From contig NZ_CP030041.1 in NCBI RefSeq assembly GCF_003260975.1, forward strand, positions 3,767,001 through 3,831,000: a stretch of 64,000 bases of DNA, given 5' to 3'. Below are positions 44,294-55,570 of this stretch, piece by piece. The first letter of the stretch is position 1, and each line of letters opens with the position of its first letter. The DNA comes from Echinicola strongylocentroti. GTDB lineage: Bacteria > Bacteroidota > Bacteroidia > Cytophagales > Cyclobacteriaceae. Under the pieces are notes generated by a model, which searched no databases, had not been told where the DNA came from, and saw nothing but the letters and a program-made list of their open reading frames with translations. Made by a program: the position numbers and the translations under genes.

Positions 44294-45259
44294 TTGAAAA
44301 GATTTCAGAAATACTTCGGTAAGTTTAAAAAAAAGAAAACTTCTGACATTAAAGTGGTGGTCCTCTGTGTAATAGCGGCCACCACTTTTTGGGTTTTAAA
44401 TGCCCTGAACAAAGATAATTATGTGACGGTGGTCAATTATCCTATCGTCTTTCAGTACAATGCAGAAGAGTATATGCCCGTAGAGGAGATCCCTTCTGAA
44501 ATCCGTATAGAGATTAATGGTAATGGTTGGGACCTGTTCAGGAAGTATTTTAACTTTAATGTCCCTCCATTTAATATCGAATTGACCAATCCTGATGAGC
44601 GCAATTATTTATTGGCATCAGAGTATCGTCGAAATCTCGCAGAGGTTCTTGAGCCTACCAGTTTGGTGTCAGTCCTGACTGATTCATTGAAATTTAATTT
44701 TGACAAGATTGTCGAACGGCAAGTGGAGGTGGGGCTGGACACAGGAGCGATGTCCTTGGCTCCGCATCACCAATTGGCGGGAGATATTGCTTGGGAGCCC
44801 AAAGATATAGTGCTTAAGGGAGCCGAAAGTAAGATTAAACAACTGGGAGGAGAACTGTTCCTTACCTTGAACGAAGAGCATATAAAGGATGATTTTGACC
44901 AATACATTCCCGTGCCGCTTACTGAAGCGCTATCTCCTTATGTGTCAGTATCTCCAAAAACCATTCATGTGAAATTTAGTGTAGTGGCTTTTTTGGAAGG
45001 AAATAAGCGGGTGATGCTTCGAAAAGTAAATTTTCCGGAAAATGTCCGGCTTGATAACGAAATCAATTCAGTGCTAATGAGCTATCGTGTGGATGAGCGA
45101 AAGGTAGAAGTACTGCGAGAGCTGGATTTAGTAGGGGTGCTGGATTACCGGAATCGAAATATAGAAGACAGTACCGTGACAGTTGAGATCAACGATCTTC
45201 CGGATTATATCAAAAATATCGATACTGAACCTCATACTTTTAATTTAAGCTATGAATAG
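44294..45259 (+). CDS. YbbR-like domain protein
   Basis: 321 residues. The start is TTG at 44294 (MKRFQKYFGKFKKKK), 9 nt after the yajC stop; no ATG fits as well. A transmembrane helix at about 19-39 (DIKVVVLCVIAATTFWVLNAL) is followed by beta-rich repeats with the YbbR pattern (VVNYPIVFQYN; PSEIRIEINGNGWDLFRKYF; WEPKDIVLKGAESKIKQL). In Firmicutes, YbbR/CdaR regulates the diadenylate cyclase CdaA; no cyclase gene lies here. It overlaps coaE by 8 nt. Confidence 0.85.
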   Translation: MKRFQKYFGKFKKKKTSDIKVVVLCVIAATTFWVLNALNKDNYVTVVNYPIVFQYNAEEYMPVEEIPSEIRIEINGNGWDLFRKYFNFNVPPFNIELTNPDERNYLLASEYRRNLAEVLEPTSLVSVLTDSLKFNFDKIVERQVEVGLDTGAMSLAPHHQLAGDIAWEPKDIVLKGAESKIKQLGGELFLTLNEEHIKDDFDQYIPVPLTEALSPYVSVSPKTIHVKFSVVAFLEGNKRVMLRKVNFPENVRLDNEINSVLMSYRVDERKVEVLRELDLVGVLDYRNRNIEDSTVTVEINDLPDYIKNIDTEPHTFNLSYE

Positions 45260-45854
45260 CCATAGGCCATTGTTGATAGGGATTACAGGTGGCATTGGAG
45301 CAGGGAAGTCCACAGCTGCAAAGATATTTTCGGTGTTGGGGATTCCTGTGTACTCGGCCGATGACCGTGCAAAATGGTTGATGGTCCACTCCCTGGAGTT
45401 GAAGCAAAAAATTCAGGCTCATTTTGGAGAAGAATCCTATTTTGATGAGGGAGGGCTAAACAGGGCTTTTCTGGCAGAAAAGGTTTTTTCCGATCCAGAG
45501 CAAACCAAAGTCATCAATGGACTAGTTCACCCTGCAGTAAAAAAAGATTTTGAGCAGTGGGCAACAAGTCATCAAACCCCATATGTGCTGAAAGAAGCTG
45601 CGTTGCTTTTTGAGTCCGGATCCTATCAAGACCTTGATAAAGTAATCAATGTTTCGGCTCCAGTGGAATTACGGATGTCACGGATTATGGCCAGGGATGC
45701 CCATCGATCAAAGGAGCAAGTGGTCTCCATCATGGAGAGGCAGATGTCAGATAGTGAAAAAAATAAGTTGGCCGACTTTGTAATAAGTAATGAAGAGAAC
45801 CAGGCCCTTATTCCTCAGGTATTACAGATTCATAAAATCTTGTCCAAAGCCTAA
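45252..45854 (+). CDS. coaE: Dephospho-CoA kinase
   Basis: 200 residues. P-loop GITGGIGAGKST at 9-20, then GIPVYSADDRAKWLM near 29-43 and the LKEAALLFESGSYQDLDKVI lid region. It phosphorylates the 3'-hydroxyl of dephospho-CoA in the last step of CoA synthesis. The start overlaps the ybbR end by 8 nt, so it is the last gene of the cluster. Confidence 0.95.
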   Translation: MNSHRPLLIGITGGIGAGKSTAAKIFSVLGIPVYSADDRAKWLMVHSLELKQKIQAHFGEESYFDEGGLNRAFLAEKVFSDPEQTKVINGLVHPAVKKDFEQWATSHQTPYVLKEAALLFESGSYQDLDKVINVSAPVELRMSRIMARDAHRSKEQVVSIMERQMSDSEKNKLADFVISNEENQALIPQVLQIHKILSKA

Positions 45855-45883
45855 CGGTTTTGTTAACAAGGAACCACTGGCGC

Positions 45884-46020
45884 TTAGTTAGTGTGTATTT
45901 GGTTTCACTGGTTCTTTTTGGTTTAATTAAGCTGAATTATTCAATAGGGAGTCTCTTTGGCATAATTAACCATAAGCATTCCTAGCAGCGCCGTAATGCT
46001 TGGCTAATCGGCATTGAACC
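45884..46020. repeat. Short derivative of the 14-bp-ended element
   Basis: The left block CTTAGTTAGTGTGTATTTGG (45883-45902) matches 1872-1891 with two differences, and the right block CGGCATTGAACC matches 2650-2661 exactly. The 100 bp between are unlike the large element. It looks like a deleted or non-autonomous relative. Confidence 0.55.
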
Positions 46021-46045
46021 TGCGTTAATGAAGGCTATACCAGTG

Positions 46046-46288
46046 TCATAAGTCCAAGTTGATTTGATCCAAGTAAAATTTCATTCTAGTGTGTTCTTGG
46101 TTCAGGAAATCAATTTTGTCAATTTTGTCCAGCTTGTGATTATAGAAAACTTCCACGTATTCATTATCAAGAAGGTATAAGTTTACCTTATGCGCATAAT
46201 AGCGAATACCTACCACGAAGGTGCCCTCTGTATAGAGCTTATGTATTTTTTTGTGCAAAGGTAATTTCTTAAAATCTTCTCTAATCAT
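46046..46288 (-). CDS. Small conserved-looking protein, unknown
   Basis: 80 residues from the ATG at 46288 (MIREDFKKLPLHKKIHKLYT); an in-frame ATG at 46324 would add 12. Predicted to be cytosolic, with strands VVGIRYYAHKVNLYLLDNEYVEVFY and KIDFLNQEHTRMKFYLDQI. Charge and aromatic content look like a real protein. No family recognised. It stands alone and is transcribed against the neighbouring genes. Confidence 0.6.
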   Translation of the reverse strand: MIREDFKKLPLHKKIHKLYTEGTFVVGIRYYAHKVNLYLLDNEYVEVFYNHKLDKIDKIDFLNQEHTRMKFYLDQINLDL

Positions 46289-46466
46289 CTTATCCTCAGT
46301 GATTTTGGCTGTAGGTGAAAGCAATGAACTATAAATCTATTAACCTGAAGGCTTAAGTTCAAGTTTCATCAAAAGATTATTTATTTGTGATTTTATGAAA
46401 TCGTTCGGCAACGACGGTTGTTTTCTGTCGGATACTTAATTATTATTGAAGAAATTTGTAACCTTC

Positions 46467-46952
46467 ATGCGTTGGTATTCTATTCACAGTTCGAATTGTA
46501 TAGTTATTTTGGGCCTATTAGTGGCGTTGGTTTTCAGTAGCTGCTCCGCTTCCAAAAAGGCGTATAAGAAAAATGTCAATACCGTCGTCCAGACCGCCAA
46601 ATCCTATCGGGGAACACCATATCGTTATGGAGGGACCACCCGCTCAGGAATGGATTGTTCGGCTTTGCTTTACTTGTCCTTCCGGAGTGTGGGCCTCCAG
46701 CTACCTAGAAGCTCATCCGCCCAAAGTAAAGTAGGGAAAAAGGTGCCAAAGGGAAAGTTGGAAAAGGGCGATGTTGTCTTTTTTGCTACTGGGAGGCGTA
46801 AGAACAAAGTCACTCACGCAGGAATAGTCACGGAGTCAGGGAGGCATGGCATTCAGTTTATCCATTCTTCATCATCTTTGGGAGTGACTGAGGATAATCT
46901 TTATTCGACTTATTGGAAGCCCCGGTTTGTAAGGGCAAGACGGTATTTCTAA
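46467..46952 (+). CDS. NlpC/P60 peptidoglycan endopeptidase, lipoprotein
   Basis: 161 residues from the ATG at 46467; a TTG at 46446 would add seven residues. Lipobox in ALVFSSCSASKK. The NlpC/P60 domain has the catalytic Cys in TRSGMDCSALLYLSF, His in VTHAGIVTESG and a further polar residue in FIHSSSS. Such enzymes cleave between D-Glu and diaminopimelate in peptide stems. The domain starts with TAKSYRGTPYRYGG, the typical entry. Outer-membrane-anchored, probably a cell wall remodelling enzyme. Confidence 0.93.
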   Translation: MRWYSIHSSNCIVILGLLVALVFSSCSASKKAYKKNVNTVVQTAKSYRGTPYRYGGTTRSGMDCSALLYLSFRSVGLQLPRSSSAQSKVGKKVPKGKLEKGDVVFFATGRRKNKVTHAGIVTESGRHGIQFIHSSSSLGVTEDNLYSTYWKPRFVRARRYF

Positions 46953-47145
46953 TTAAGCAGGTCAAGTTGTTGGAAGGGTATTCAGAGGCTAATCCCGATG
47001 CTCCCATTCCATTCCCAAAAGACAGTTGTTGTTGCAGGAAGTGCGTTTGTTTTGGTATTGTGCCAAGGATCAGATCGGTGAGTTCATTTCTAGTTGGTTA
47101 TGGTAAAGAAAATAGCAATAAAGCGGATTAATTTTTAAAACATCC

Positions 47146-47175
47146 TTTGGTATTAATCTTTATTAGTTAATTTTG
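47146..47175 (+). promoter_or_regulatory. Promoter of atpDC, Bacteroidota type
   Basis: TTTG (47146-47149) and TAATTTTG (47168-47175) with 18 nt between, an exact match to TTTG-N17-23-TAnnTTTG, 49 nt before the atpD start. Confidence 0.8.
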
Positions 47176-47215
47176 CAGTCGAATAATAATAATGCATTAA
47201 TTCCTTTTACATTAA

Positions 47216-48727
<1,512 letters not shown>

Positions 48728-48819
48728 TCATCCCTCTGAGTCTTTGGAGGTACAAATCACAGGGCAAGCCCATTCGTCAGCTTTTCCTGTGATTTTTTAA
48801 CACCAAACTAGTGGTAAAT

Positions 48820-49065
48820 ATGCATTTAGAAATTATAACACCGGACAAAAAGGTATTTCAAGGAGAAGTATCAGAGGCCACATTTCCAGGGGCTTCAGGT
48901 GCTTTTCAGATTTTGAAAAACCACGCTCCTGTGGTGTCTGCGCTAGCAAAAGGAACTGTTTCTTACACCACCAATGATGGGAAGAAGTCTATAGAAGTAG
49001 ATGGTGGTGTAGTAGAGGTAAGAGATAACGAGATCATTCTGCTTGCTGAAAAAGTGACGGATTGA
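48820..49065 (+). CDS. atpC: F1Fo ATP synthase subunit epsilon, short form
   Basis: 81 residues from the ATG at 48820 (MHLEIITPDKKVFQGEVSEA); a GTG at 48811 would add three residues. It has the N-terminal beta-sandwich (FQILKNHAPVVSALAKGTVS) only and lacks the C-terminal two-helix inhibitory domain found in E. coli (about 138 residues). It follows atpD by 92 nt and ends in a terminator. Confidence 0.93.
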   Translation: MHLEIITPDKKVFQGEVSEATFPGASGAFQILKNHAPVVSALAKGTVSYTTNDGKKSIEVDGGVVEVRDNEIILLAEKVTD

Positions 49066-49087
49066 TCCAATAGTAATGATATGAATG

Positions 49088-49119
49088 AAAGCGAACCCGA
49101 AACGGTTCGCTTTTTTTAT
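49088..49119 (+). terminator. Terminator after atpC
   Basis: 10-bp perfect stem AAAGCGAACC (49088-49097) with GGTTCGCTTT (49104-49113), 6-nt loop, seven T. Confidence 0.92.
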
Positions 49120-49309
49120 TTAATAGGTTGGGGTAAGTAAATGTCAGGTCAAGTGGAAAAGTTGAGGGATTGGGAATGGTTCGGATAGAGCACTGATCGC
49201 GTAGATGATTAAGATCTGCACTGATTTTGTTCATAAACTGGAAAAGCAATTTTAAGAAAGTGGGTCGAAAAGTATTCCCCCAGAAATATTGCTTGATCCT
49301 AGATGTCGA

Positions 49310-50515
49310 TCAATTGAAAACTACTTCAATGAGAAAGTTACTTTCTTTTTCCTTGCTTATTTCCTGCTCAAATGGACTTTCTTTCAATAAAAGATATTCC
49401 TCCAATATCCATCCTTGGAGCACGCCTACAAAGGCTTTATTCTTGGCATCAAAAGCTTGAAAAGGTGGTAGGGCGGTTTTGAACCGCTCTGTTTCCACTA
49501 ACGAATGGGCTGAGATAACTGATTTGTTTTTTCTTTTATCGTAGAGTGTTGTGAATGGCTTATGCTTTTCATCGAATGAGGAAAACAAGATTAGGTCTTG
49601 GGACTCGTTCCACGGACCCCTAAATCCGGCATACCCTTCATAAACTTTGATTTTATCTTGGAAAGGAATACTAATGTCAGAGATGAGATTGATGTTTGGT
49701 AGGAAGATTTCTTCTTCGTAGTTATCGGGTAATGGGTTTGGCTGATAATCTAATTTGTATCGCTTGCTAAGCTGCTGGTTGGGCAAGACATTGTAAATGT
49801 AAGGATTATAGTTTTGATAAAACCGGGTGCTGTCCTCTACCGGCCAAAACGGATTCAGCGGACTAGTAATAAGGGCTTTGTTTAATTCATCAGGATAGGA
49901 CAGGGCGGTAGCTTTGAGGTTAAAATCATCATTTAGAAACCCTATCTTATAGTTATTTCCTTCGAAAGGACCGTTATATCCACTGTATCCATTGAAGGCG
50001 ACATATCCACCTTCAGGTATAGGCTCGACATTGCTAAAGAGAATTGAGGGTGGCGTTTTATAGGAACTATCTGGCTCATATTCCTCATTATAAACTACCA
50101 CTTTTTTAAGGGAGTAATCATAAACCTCCAAAGTGCCGTTGTTATTGAACCAGCAGTCGTTTACCTGATTGATTTCCATTGGTCCATTGCCCTGGTGAAC
50201 AAGGCTTTTAATAAAATTCCCTTTTTTGTCGTAAAGGAAAATTTGATCCGTGTCGAGTCTGTCCACTATCACATAGTGCTGCGGCCTGACCAATACTTTA
50301 TGCACATTCCCCAAATGCTGACTTTCATTTTCTTTAAGCTTAATTATGTTAATACTATTTATCCTATCGGAAACATCTGCAGTATCTTTTATACTAGTGG
50401 TATTTATGGTGATATTTTCAACACCGCTCTCTTTAGGCTTTGCTTTTTTCTCAGCACATGCAAGTATTACAATGATGATGATGGGTAAGAATGAGAGTGT
50501 TTGAAAAAAGTTCAT
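49310..50515 (-). CDS. Lipoprotein, six-bladed beta-propeller type
   Basis: 401 residues. Lipobox in IIIIVILAC (Cys about 20). Repeated blade-like segments: HYVIVDRLDTDQIFLYDKKG NFIKSL (interrupted here for length), VNDCWFNNNGTLEVYDYSLK, GGYVAFNGYSGYNG and LILFSSFDEKHKPFTTLYD. The 'HQGNGPMEI' turn is typical of the six-bladed propeller lipoproteins of Bacteroidota (6-bladed beta-propeller family). Role unknown. It follows the glpF gene by 17 bp on the same strand, so it may be read through from the glp genes. Confidence 0.8.
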   Translation of the reverse strand: MNFFQTLSFLPIIIIVILACAEKKAKPKESGVENITINTTSIKDTADVSDRINSINIIKLKENESQHLGNVHKVLVRPQHYVIVDRLDTDQIFLYDKKGNFIKSLVHQGNGPMEINQVNDCWFNNNGTLEVYDYSLKKVVVYNEEYEPDSSYKTPPSILFSNVEPIPEGGYVAFNGYSGYNGPFEGNNYKIGFLNDDFNLKATALSYPDELNKALITSPLNPFWPVEDSTRFYQNYNPYIYNVLPNQQLSKRYKLDYQPNPLPDNYEEEIFLPNINLISDISIPFQDKIKVYEGYAGFRGPWNESQDLILFSSFDEKHKPFTTLYDKRKNKSVISAHSLVETERFKTALPPFQAFDAKNKAFVGVLQGWILEEYLLLKESPFEQEISKEKESNFLIEVVFN

Positions 50516-50532
50516 ATCAATTTTTTAAATAG

Positions 50533-51267
50533 TTAAGATCCTAAAATTAGAAAAGCGCCTGCTGCAAGGGATGCTCCCAAGAGAGGCCCCACTATCGGTA
50601 CCCAGCTGTAGGGCCAGTCACTACTCCCCTTTCCCTTTATGGGAAGGAACTGGTGGGCCAGTCTGGGGCCGAGGTCCCGAGCAGGGTTGATGGCATAGCC
50701 AGTGGTGCCTCCAAGGGCGAGGCCGATTACCCATACCAATAGTGCGACTGGTAATGCACCTAAAGCACCGAGACCTATAGGGGTGTTGTTGAGGTCCTCG
50801 AGGTTAGCTCCAGTGGTATATAGAATAACAAAAATTAAGACAAAAGTGCCTACTACTTCCGAAAGAAAGTTGGAAGAAAGGTTACGAATGGCTGGCGCAG
50901 TCGCAAACGGTGCGAACTTTAACCCTGGGTCATCGGTGATGTCAAAGTGGTCTTTATACATTAGCCATGTGACAGTAGCCCCGATACCCCCTCCCAACAC
51001 TTGGGCCAAAACATAGCCAGGGACCAAATTCCAATCGAACATTCCTGCGATGGCCAAAGCTACGCTTACGGCGGGATTGAGGTGAGCCCCACTGTGAGGA
51101 CCTGCCACTACCACGCCGATAAATACGCCTAGGGCCCACGCGGTGGTGATGACGATCCAGCCGCCATTGTTTCCTTTGGTTTGTTTTAGGACCACATTGG
51201 CCACGACACCGGAGCCCATAAGCAAGAGTAAGGCGGTGCCTATAAATTCAGCAATATAGCTATTCAT
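50533..51267 (-). CDS. glpF: Glycerol facilitator (MIP channel)
   Basis: 244 residues with six transmembrane helices. Both NPA boxes are present: HLNPAVSVALA near 61-71 and INPARDLGPRL near 194-204; the Asp after NPAR marks aquaglyceroporins, wide enough for glycerol. It moves glycerol in, and GlpK traps it as glycerol 3-phosphate. 109 bp after glpK. Confidence 0.94.
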   Translation of the reverse strand: MNSYIAEFIGTALLLLMGSGVVANVVLKQTKGNNGGWIVITTAWALGVFIGVVVAGPHSGAHLNPAVSVALAIAGMFDWNLVPGYVLAQVLGGGIGATVTWLMYKDHFDITDDPGLKFAPFATAPAIRNLSSNFLSEVVGTFVLIFVILYTTGANLEDLNNTPIGLGALGALPVALLVWVIGLALGGTTGYAINPARDLGPRLAHQFLPIKGKGSSDWPYSWVPIVGPLLGASLAAGAFLILGS

Positions 51268-51376
51268 CTAGTCATTGGGTTTCAATGTTAAAAGTTTTGA
51301 GGGTTGAAGGGTTTTAATTGACCTGTCGTTTTAGGGTTCCATTGGCCAAAAAGTCATTGTCCAATATACACAAACC

Positions 51377-52879
51377 TTATTCTTCTACCCAGTCCTTACT
51401 CCTTTCGACAGCTTTATGCCAGAAGTGAAGTTGTTCTTTGATGTCAGATGGTTCTACTTGTGGTGAAAATGACGCTTCTTCCTCCCATAATTGCTGGAGT
51501 TCTTTCTGGTCTTCCCAGTAGCCTACTGCCAGTCCCGCTAAGAAGGCTGCTCCAAGGGCAGTGGTTTCAGTGATTTGTGGACGTTTGACCTCGCTTCTGA
51601 GTAGGTCAGCTTGAAATTGCATCAAGAAATTATTGGCTGAAGCACCTCCATCCACTCGCATTTCTTTGGTTTTGGCCCCAGCGTCTTTTTCCATAGCTGC
51701 TAATACGTCATAGACCTGAAATGCAATAGCCTCCAGTGCCGCCCTCGCAAAATGTGCTTGGGTAGTCCCTCTGGTGATGCCAAAAAAAGCACCACGCGCA
51801 TCTTGGTTCCAATAGGGCGCTCCCAAACCGGTGAGTGCCGGCACAAAATACACCCCTCCATTATCATCTACACTGGTGGCTAAGGATTCACTTTGTTCGG
51901 ATGCTTCGAAGATTGCCAGCCCATCCCTAAGCCATTGAATGGCTGCGCCTCCGATAAATACACTGCCTTCCAATGCGTACTGGACTTTTCCGTTTATTTC
52001 CCAAGCAATAGTGGTCAGCAATTGATTCTTTGACTTCACGGGGTTGCCACCAGTGTTCATGACCATAAAGCAGCCCGTACCATAAGTAGTCTTGGCCATT
52101 CCGGGCTGTGTACAGAGTTGGCCAAATAGTGCTGCCTGCTGATCCCCGGCGATGCCTCCAATGGGTATTTTTGCTGAAAAAACATCTCCAGCAGTGGTGC
52201 AGTATACTTCGCTACTGGATTTTACTTCTGGCAATATGGAAGCTGGAATACCAAAAAACTCCAATAACTCCTCATCCCACTGCTTGTCATGGATATTGAA
52301 GAGCATGGTGCGACTGGCATTGGTGATATCGGTGAGATGTTGCTTGCCATTGGTAAGCTTCCATACCAACCAGCTGTCCACCGTGCCGAAGCAAACTTCC
52401 CCTTTTTCTGCCTTTTCTCGGACACCCTCTACATTATCCAATATCCATTTGATTTTGGTGGCAGAAAAGTAGGCGTCAATGATCAATCCCGTCTTACTGT
52501 TGATCATATCACCGTGGCCTTTGCGTTTCAGGGCATTGCAGTAAGCAGAGGTCCGCCTGTCCTGCCAGACGATGGCACGATATAGAGGTTTTCCTGTTTT
52601 ACGGTCCCAGAGAATGGTCGTCTCCCGCTGGTTGGTAATGCCAATCCCCGCAATTTGGGCAGGTTCGATTTCTGCTTTGGCAATGGCTTCCAAAATTACA
52701 GCCGCTTGGGAAGTCCATATTTCTTTAGCGTCGTGTTCCACCCAACCTGTTTTGGGAAAATATTGTTTAAAGTCTTTCTGAGCGATGGCGACAGATTGCC
52801 CTTTTTGGTCAAAAAGTATGGCTCTTGAACTGGTGGTGCCTTGGTCCAGTGCCATGATGAATTGGTTGTTTTGGGTCAT
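51377..52879 (-). CDS. glpK: Glycerol kinase
   Basis: 500 residues, the full length. N-terminal [16 protein letters not shown] near 11-26, [11 protein letters not shown] near 93-103, [20 protein letters not shown] near 162-181 and [12 protein letters not shown] in the C-terminal lobe. It phosphorylates glycerol with ATP to glycerol 3-phosphate. 4 nt after glpD stop; part of a glpD-glpK-glpF unit. Confidence 0.97.
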   Translation of the reverse strand: MTQNNQFIMALDQGTTSSRAILFDQKGQSVAIAQKDFKQYFPKTGWVEHDAKEIWTSQAAVILEAIAKAEIEPAQIAGIGITNQRETTILWDRKTGKPLYRAIVWQDRRTSAYCNALKRKGHGDMINSKTGLIIDAYFSATKIKWILDNVEGVREKAEKGEVCFGTVDSWLVWKLTNGKQHLTDITNASRTMLFNIHDKQWDEELLEFFGIPASILPEVKSSSEVYCTTAGDVFSAKIPIGGIAGDQQAALFGQLCTQPGMAKTTYGTGCFMVMNTGGNPVKSKNQLLTTIAWEINGKVQYALEGSVFIGGAAIQWLRDGLAIFEASEQSESLATSVDDNGGVYFVPALTGLGAPYWNQDARGAFFGITRGTTQAHFARAALEAIAFQVYDVLAAMEKDAGAKTKEMRVDGGASANNFLMQFQADLLRSEVKRPQITETTALGAAFLAGLAVGYWEDQKELQQLWEEEASFSPQVEPSDIKEQLHFWHKAVERSKDWVEE

Positions 52880-52883
52880 TGTT

Positions 52884-54449
52884 TCAGGTTTTGATCAAAT
52901 ATTTTTCAGCGATTTTATTGAAAGCAGCGATTTCGCTTTCCTCCCATTTTTTGTCTTTTTTTAATTCTTCCGCCATTAGTTTGGCTACTATAGGAGCCAT
53001 GGCCATTGCGGCCGCAGCATCCAGTAAAAGTATGCGAATCCTTCTGGCCAAAAAGTCTTCTATATGCATGGCCATTTCCTCCCTTACGGCCCAGATGACT
53101 TCTCCGGCCACATAGGGGTAATTGGGATGAAGGTATTTGGCATAGGCAGGGGTGTCTTTAATTAGCTGGAGGACTTTTACTGCATCTGTACCATAAGATT
53201 TCCAGTGGTTGTCATCCAAAGTGGGATCACCATAGCCGTGAAATTTGATCTCCCAAGATCGGCTTTCTTTTATTTCCTCTCCAGTGATACGGGAAAAATG
53301 ATCCACTGTGTCCTCGCCCATTTTGCGGAATGTCGTCCATTTTCCTCCTGTCAAAGTGACTAGGCCTGTTTCTGAGATGATGACTTTGTGATTTCGGGAT
53401 ATCTCTTTGGTCTTTACGCTTCCTCCCTGTGGGGCAGCAAGTGGTCGTAGGCCTGCATATACGGTCAGTACATCTTTTCTGGTAGGTTGTTTTTGGAGGT
53501 AATGGCCAGCTGTGTCCAGTATGAAGTTAATTTCCCTAGAGAGTGCTTCTGGCTCTAGTTTAGCTTTTTCACGGATGGTATCAGTGGTTCCTACCACCAG
53601 TTTGCCCTGCCAGGGAACTGCAAATAGCACCCTGCCATCGGAGGTTTTGGGGATCATCAAGGCGTCCTTACCTCCCAAAAAGTACTGTGGTAAAACCAAA
53701 TGGACTCCTTGACTAGGCTGGATCATTCTCGGAGTGCCTTTTTGATCCATTTGGAGGATTTTATCAGCGAATACTCCGGTGGCGTTGACGACCATTCTGG
53801 CCTTTACATCATAGGTTTTTTTATTGATAGTATCCCTGACTTTTACACCATTGGTTTGGCCATTGTTGTCCTTGCTGAGGGCATTTACTTTCATATAGTT
53901 GAGAATGCAGCCGCCCATGTCATCAGATGTTTGGGCAACACATAGGGCGAGTCTGGCATCATCAAACTCTCCGTCTTGATAGACTACCCCACCCAAAAGC
54001 CCCTCTTTTTTGATCTGAGGTAGCCGTTTTATGGTTTCTTTTTTGGAAATATAGGCAGAGTCTCCCAAGCTCAGCCAGCCAGACATCCAATCGTAGAGTT
54101 TGAGCCCCACGGAATAGTAATATTTTGTAGCATGGCTATATATTGGTATGATAAAGGGTTGTACATGGGCAAGATGAGGGGCATTTCTTAAAATTCTTCC
54201 CCGTTCACGGAGCGCTTCCCATACCAGAAGTATGTCCCCTTGGGCCAAGTAGCGCACACCGCCATGAACCAGTTTGGTGCTTCTGCTGGAAGTGCCTTTT
54301 GCAAAATCAGCTCTTTCAAAAAGAGCGACGCTCAAACCTCGTGATAGGGCATCCAAAGCGACTCCCAACCCCGAGGCTCCCCCACCAATTATAACAATAT
54401 CCCAAAGTTGATTTTTTGTTAAATGGCGAAGGTTACTAGTTCTGTTCAT
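52884..54449 (-). CDS. glpD: Aerobic-type glycerol-3-phosphate dehydrogenase
   Basis: 521 residues from the ATG at 54449; a 5' ATG at 54482 would add eleven polar residues. FAD-binding motif [20 protein letters not shown] near 19-38, [15 protein letters not shown] near 54-68, and [14 protein letters not shown] near 332-345. A membrane-associated flavoprotein that oxidises glycerol 3-phosphate to dihydroxyacetone phosphate and passes electrons to quinone. First gene of the glp unit; stop 4 nt before glpK. Confidence 0.96.
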   Translation of the reverse strand: MNRTSNLRHLTKNQLWDIVIIGGGASGLGVALDALSRGLSVALFERADFAKGTSSRSTKLVHGGVRYLAQGDILLVWEALRERGRILRNAPHLAHVQPFIIPIYSHATKYYYSVGLKLYDWMSGWLSLGDSAYISKKETIKRLPQIKKEGLLGGVVYQDGEFDDARLALCVAQTSDDMGGCILNYMKVNALSKDNNGQTNGVKVRDTINKKTYDVKARMVVNATGVFADKILQMDQKGTPRMIQPSQGVHLVLPQYFLGGKDALMIPKTSDGRVLFAVPWQGKLVVGTTDTIREKAKLEPEALSREINFILDTAGHYLQKQPTRKDVLTVYAGLRPLAAPQGGSVKTKEISRNHKVIISETGLVTLTGGKWTTFRKMGEDTVDHFSRITGEEIKESRSWEIKFHGYGDPTLDDNHWKSYGTDAVKVLQLIKDTPAYAKYLHPNYPYVAGEVIWAVREEMAMHIEDFLARRIRILLLDAAAAMAMAPIVAKLMAEELKKDKKWEESEIAAFNKIAEKYLIKT

Positions 54450-54639
54450 AGGGTGTGATGATGAGTTAAAAATGTAACTCATATAATTTATGAAAAATCA
54501 GGACTATAAGCCAATGCAAATAAAGAATTTTGAAACTAAGGAGTTTATAGAGGTAAATATAAGAGACAGGGATGCTTACAGCTGTTCTAGATTCCTTGTA
54601 AGTTGAAGGTGTATTTATCTACCTAGGGGGTAGGAGGGC

Positions 54640-55260
54640 TTACTCCCAGGTACTATAACTTTTCTTCGGTTCATCCTTGATCTTTCCTCCACCAAATTGG
54701 ATTCCTAGCCCTATGCTGAAAAAATCACTGATGTCTTTTCCGGTGATATGGTAGGTGACGTTCATCCGGAATTTTCCTGCGATGATGCCCATTCGCGGAG
54801 CAAAGCCAAAATTCACTTCGTTTCCTATTTGGTTGAATATGGTACCATCGTCTGAATCTACGATTTCGTAATCGCTTCTTCTGTACATTCCTGCCATTAC
54901 CCCTACAAATGGACGAGTGTTTTCCCTGCCAAAAAGGTATTCTCCCGTTAGGGATAAGTTAGAAATCGCTTGCGCACGATAGGTGGCTTCTTGATGGTTG
55001 AAGAGCGATTCCCCTTGTCCTAGAATATTGCTGCCCAGTTGAAGACCAATGTTCAATTGGTCATTTATACCATAACGGGGCTCTACAAAGAACCCTCCAC
55101 CAGTAGTAAGCTCTGATTGGGTAGGAAAAGTCAGGTTGATGCCAACGTCTACCTTGAAGGGCTTATATAAGCGAGTAGCTCCTGATGGATCAGAGGACTG
55201 CGCCTTTGAAACAAAAGGAGAAAGGGTAAATAGAGCTATTATAAGTACAATGTATTTCAT
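54640..55260 (-). CDS. Small outer membrane beta-barrel protein
   Basis: 206 residues. Signal peptide about 1-20 (MKYIVLIIALFTLSPFVSKA, cleavage before QSS). The mature protein has amphipathic beta strands (LNIGLQLGSNIL; FAPRMGIIAGKFRMNVTYHI; FFSIGLGIQFGGG) and a short polar C-tail after the last strand. Fits an eight-stranded barrel. It lies 157 bp upstream of nothing known on its strand and is probably a single gene. Confidence 0.8.
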   Translation of the reverse strand: MKYIVLIIALFTLSPFVSKAQSSDPSGATRLYKPFKVDVGINLTFPTQSELTTGGGFFVEPRYGINDQLNIGLQLGSNILGQGESLFNHQEATYRAQAISNLSLTGEYLFGRENTRPFVGVMAGMYRRSDYEIVDSDDGTIFNQIGNEVNFGFAPRMGIIAGKFRMNVTYHITGKDISDFFSIGLGIQFGGGKIKDEPKKSYSTWE

Positions 55261-55421
55261 TCAAAGTAGTTTTCACTTGTTCTATAACAGAAAGAATCCT
55301 TTGGTTATTCTTGTTGTCCTGTTTTGGTGGAACGTTGTAAGACCGAAATATAACACTTTTATTTTCAGGGAAGTGAAGCTTTTATTTAAAAAATAATGTG
55401 TTGCTGTAAAAATGATACTTT

Positions 55422-55512
55422 AACCCAGAATATACATTGGCCTATCTATTACGATCCGAAATTGCTTCAAAATCAGCTTTCATAACGATTCCTAATGCAT
55501 AAACCGGGGTTT
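55422..55512. repeat. AACCCGG fold-back repeat, copy 5 (short, diverged)
   Basis: 91 bp with ends AACCCAGAATATACATTGG and CCTAATGCATAAACCGGGGTT. It keeps GCTTCAAAATCAG and the outer arms but lacks the central stem, and is the most diverged copy. Confidence 0.7.
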
Positions 55513-55520
55513 AACTAAAT

Positions 55521-55553
55521 GAAAAAAGCCTGACGTTTGCCAGGCTTTTTTTG
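55521..55553. terminator. Terminator of nrdA
   Basis: AAAAAAGCCTG (55522-55532) pairs with CAGGCTTTTTT (55541-55551), 8-nt loop. Both A and T runs are present, so it works in either direction; the nearest gene end is nrdA at 55571. Confidence 0.9.
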
Positions 55554-55570
55554 TAGGGAATCAGTTATGA

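Larger units (their letters stand above)
55261..55570. other. 310-bp gap with a fold-back repeat and a terminator
   Basis: No gene. Contains copy 5 of the AACCCGG repeat (55422-55512) and the nrdA terminator, listed separately. Confidence 0.5.

Noticed and set aside
49278..49295. CCAGAAATATTGCTTG shared between 49.28 kb and 61.07 kb
   Set aside because: The match is about 16 bp with no extended similarity; it may be chance or the remains of a repeat. Not called.
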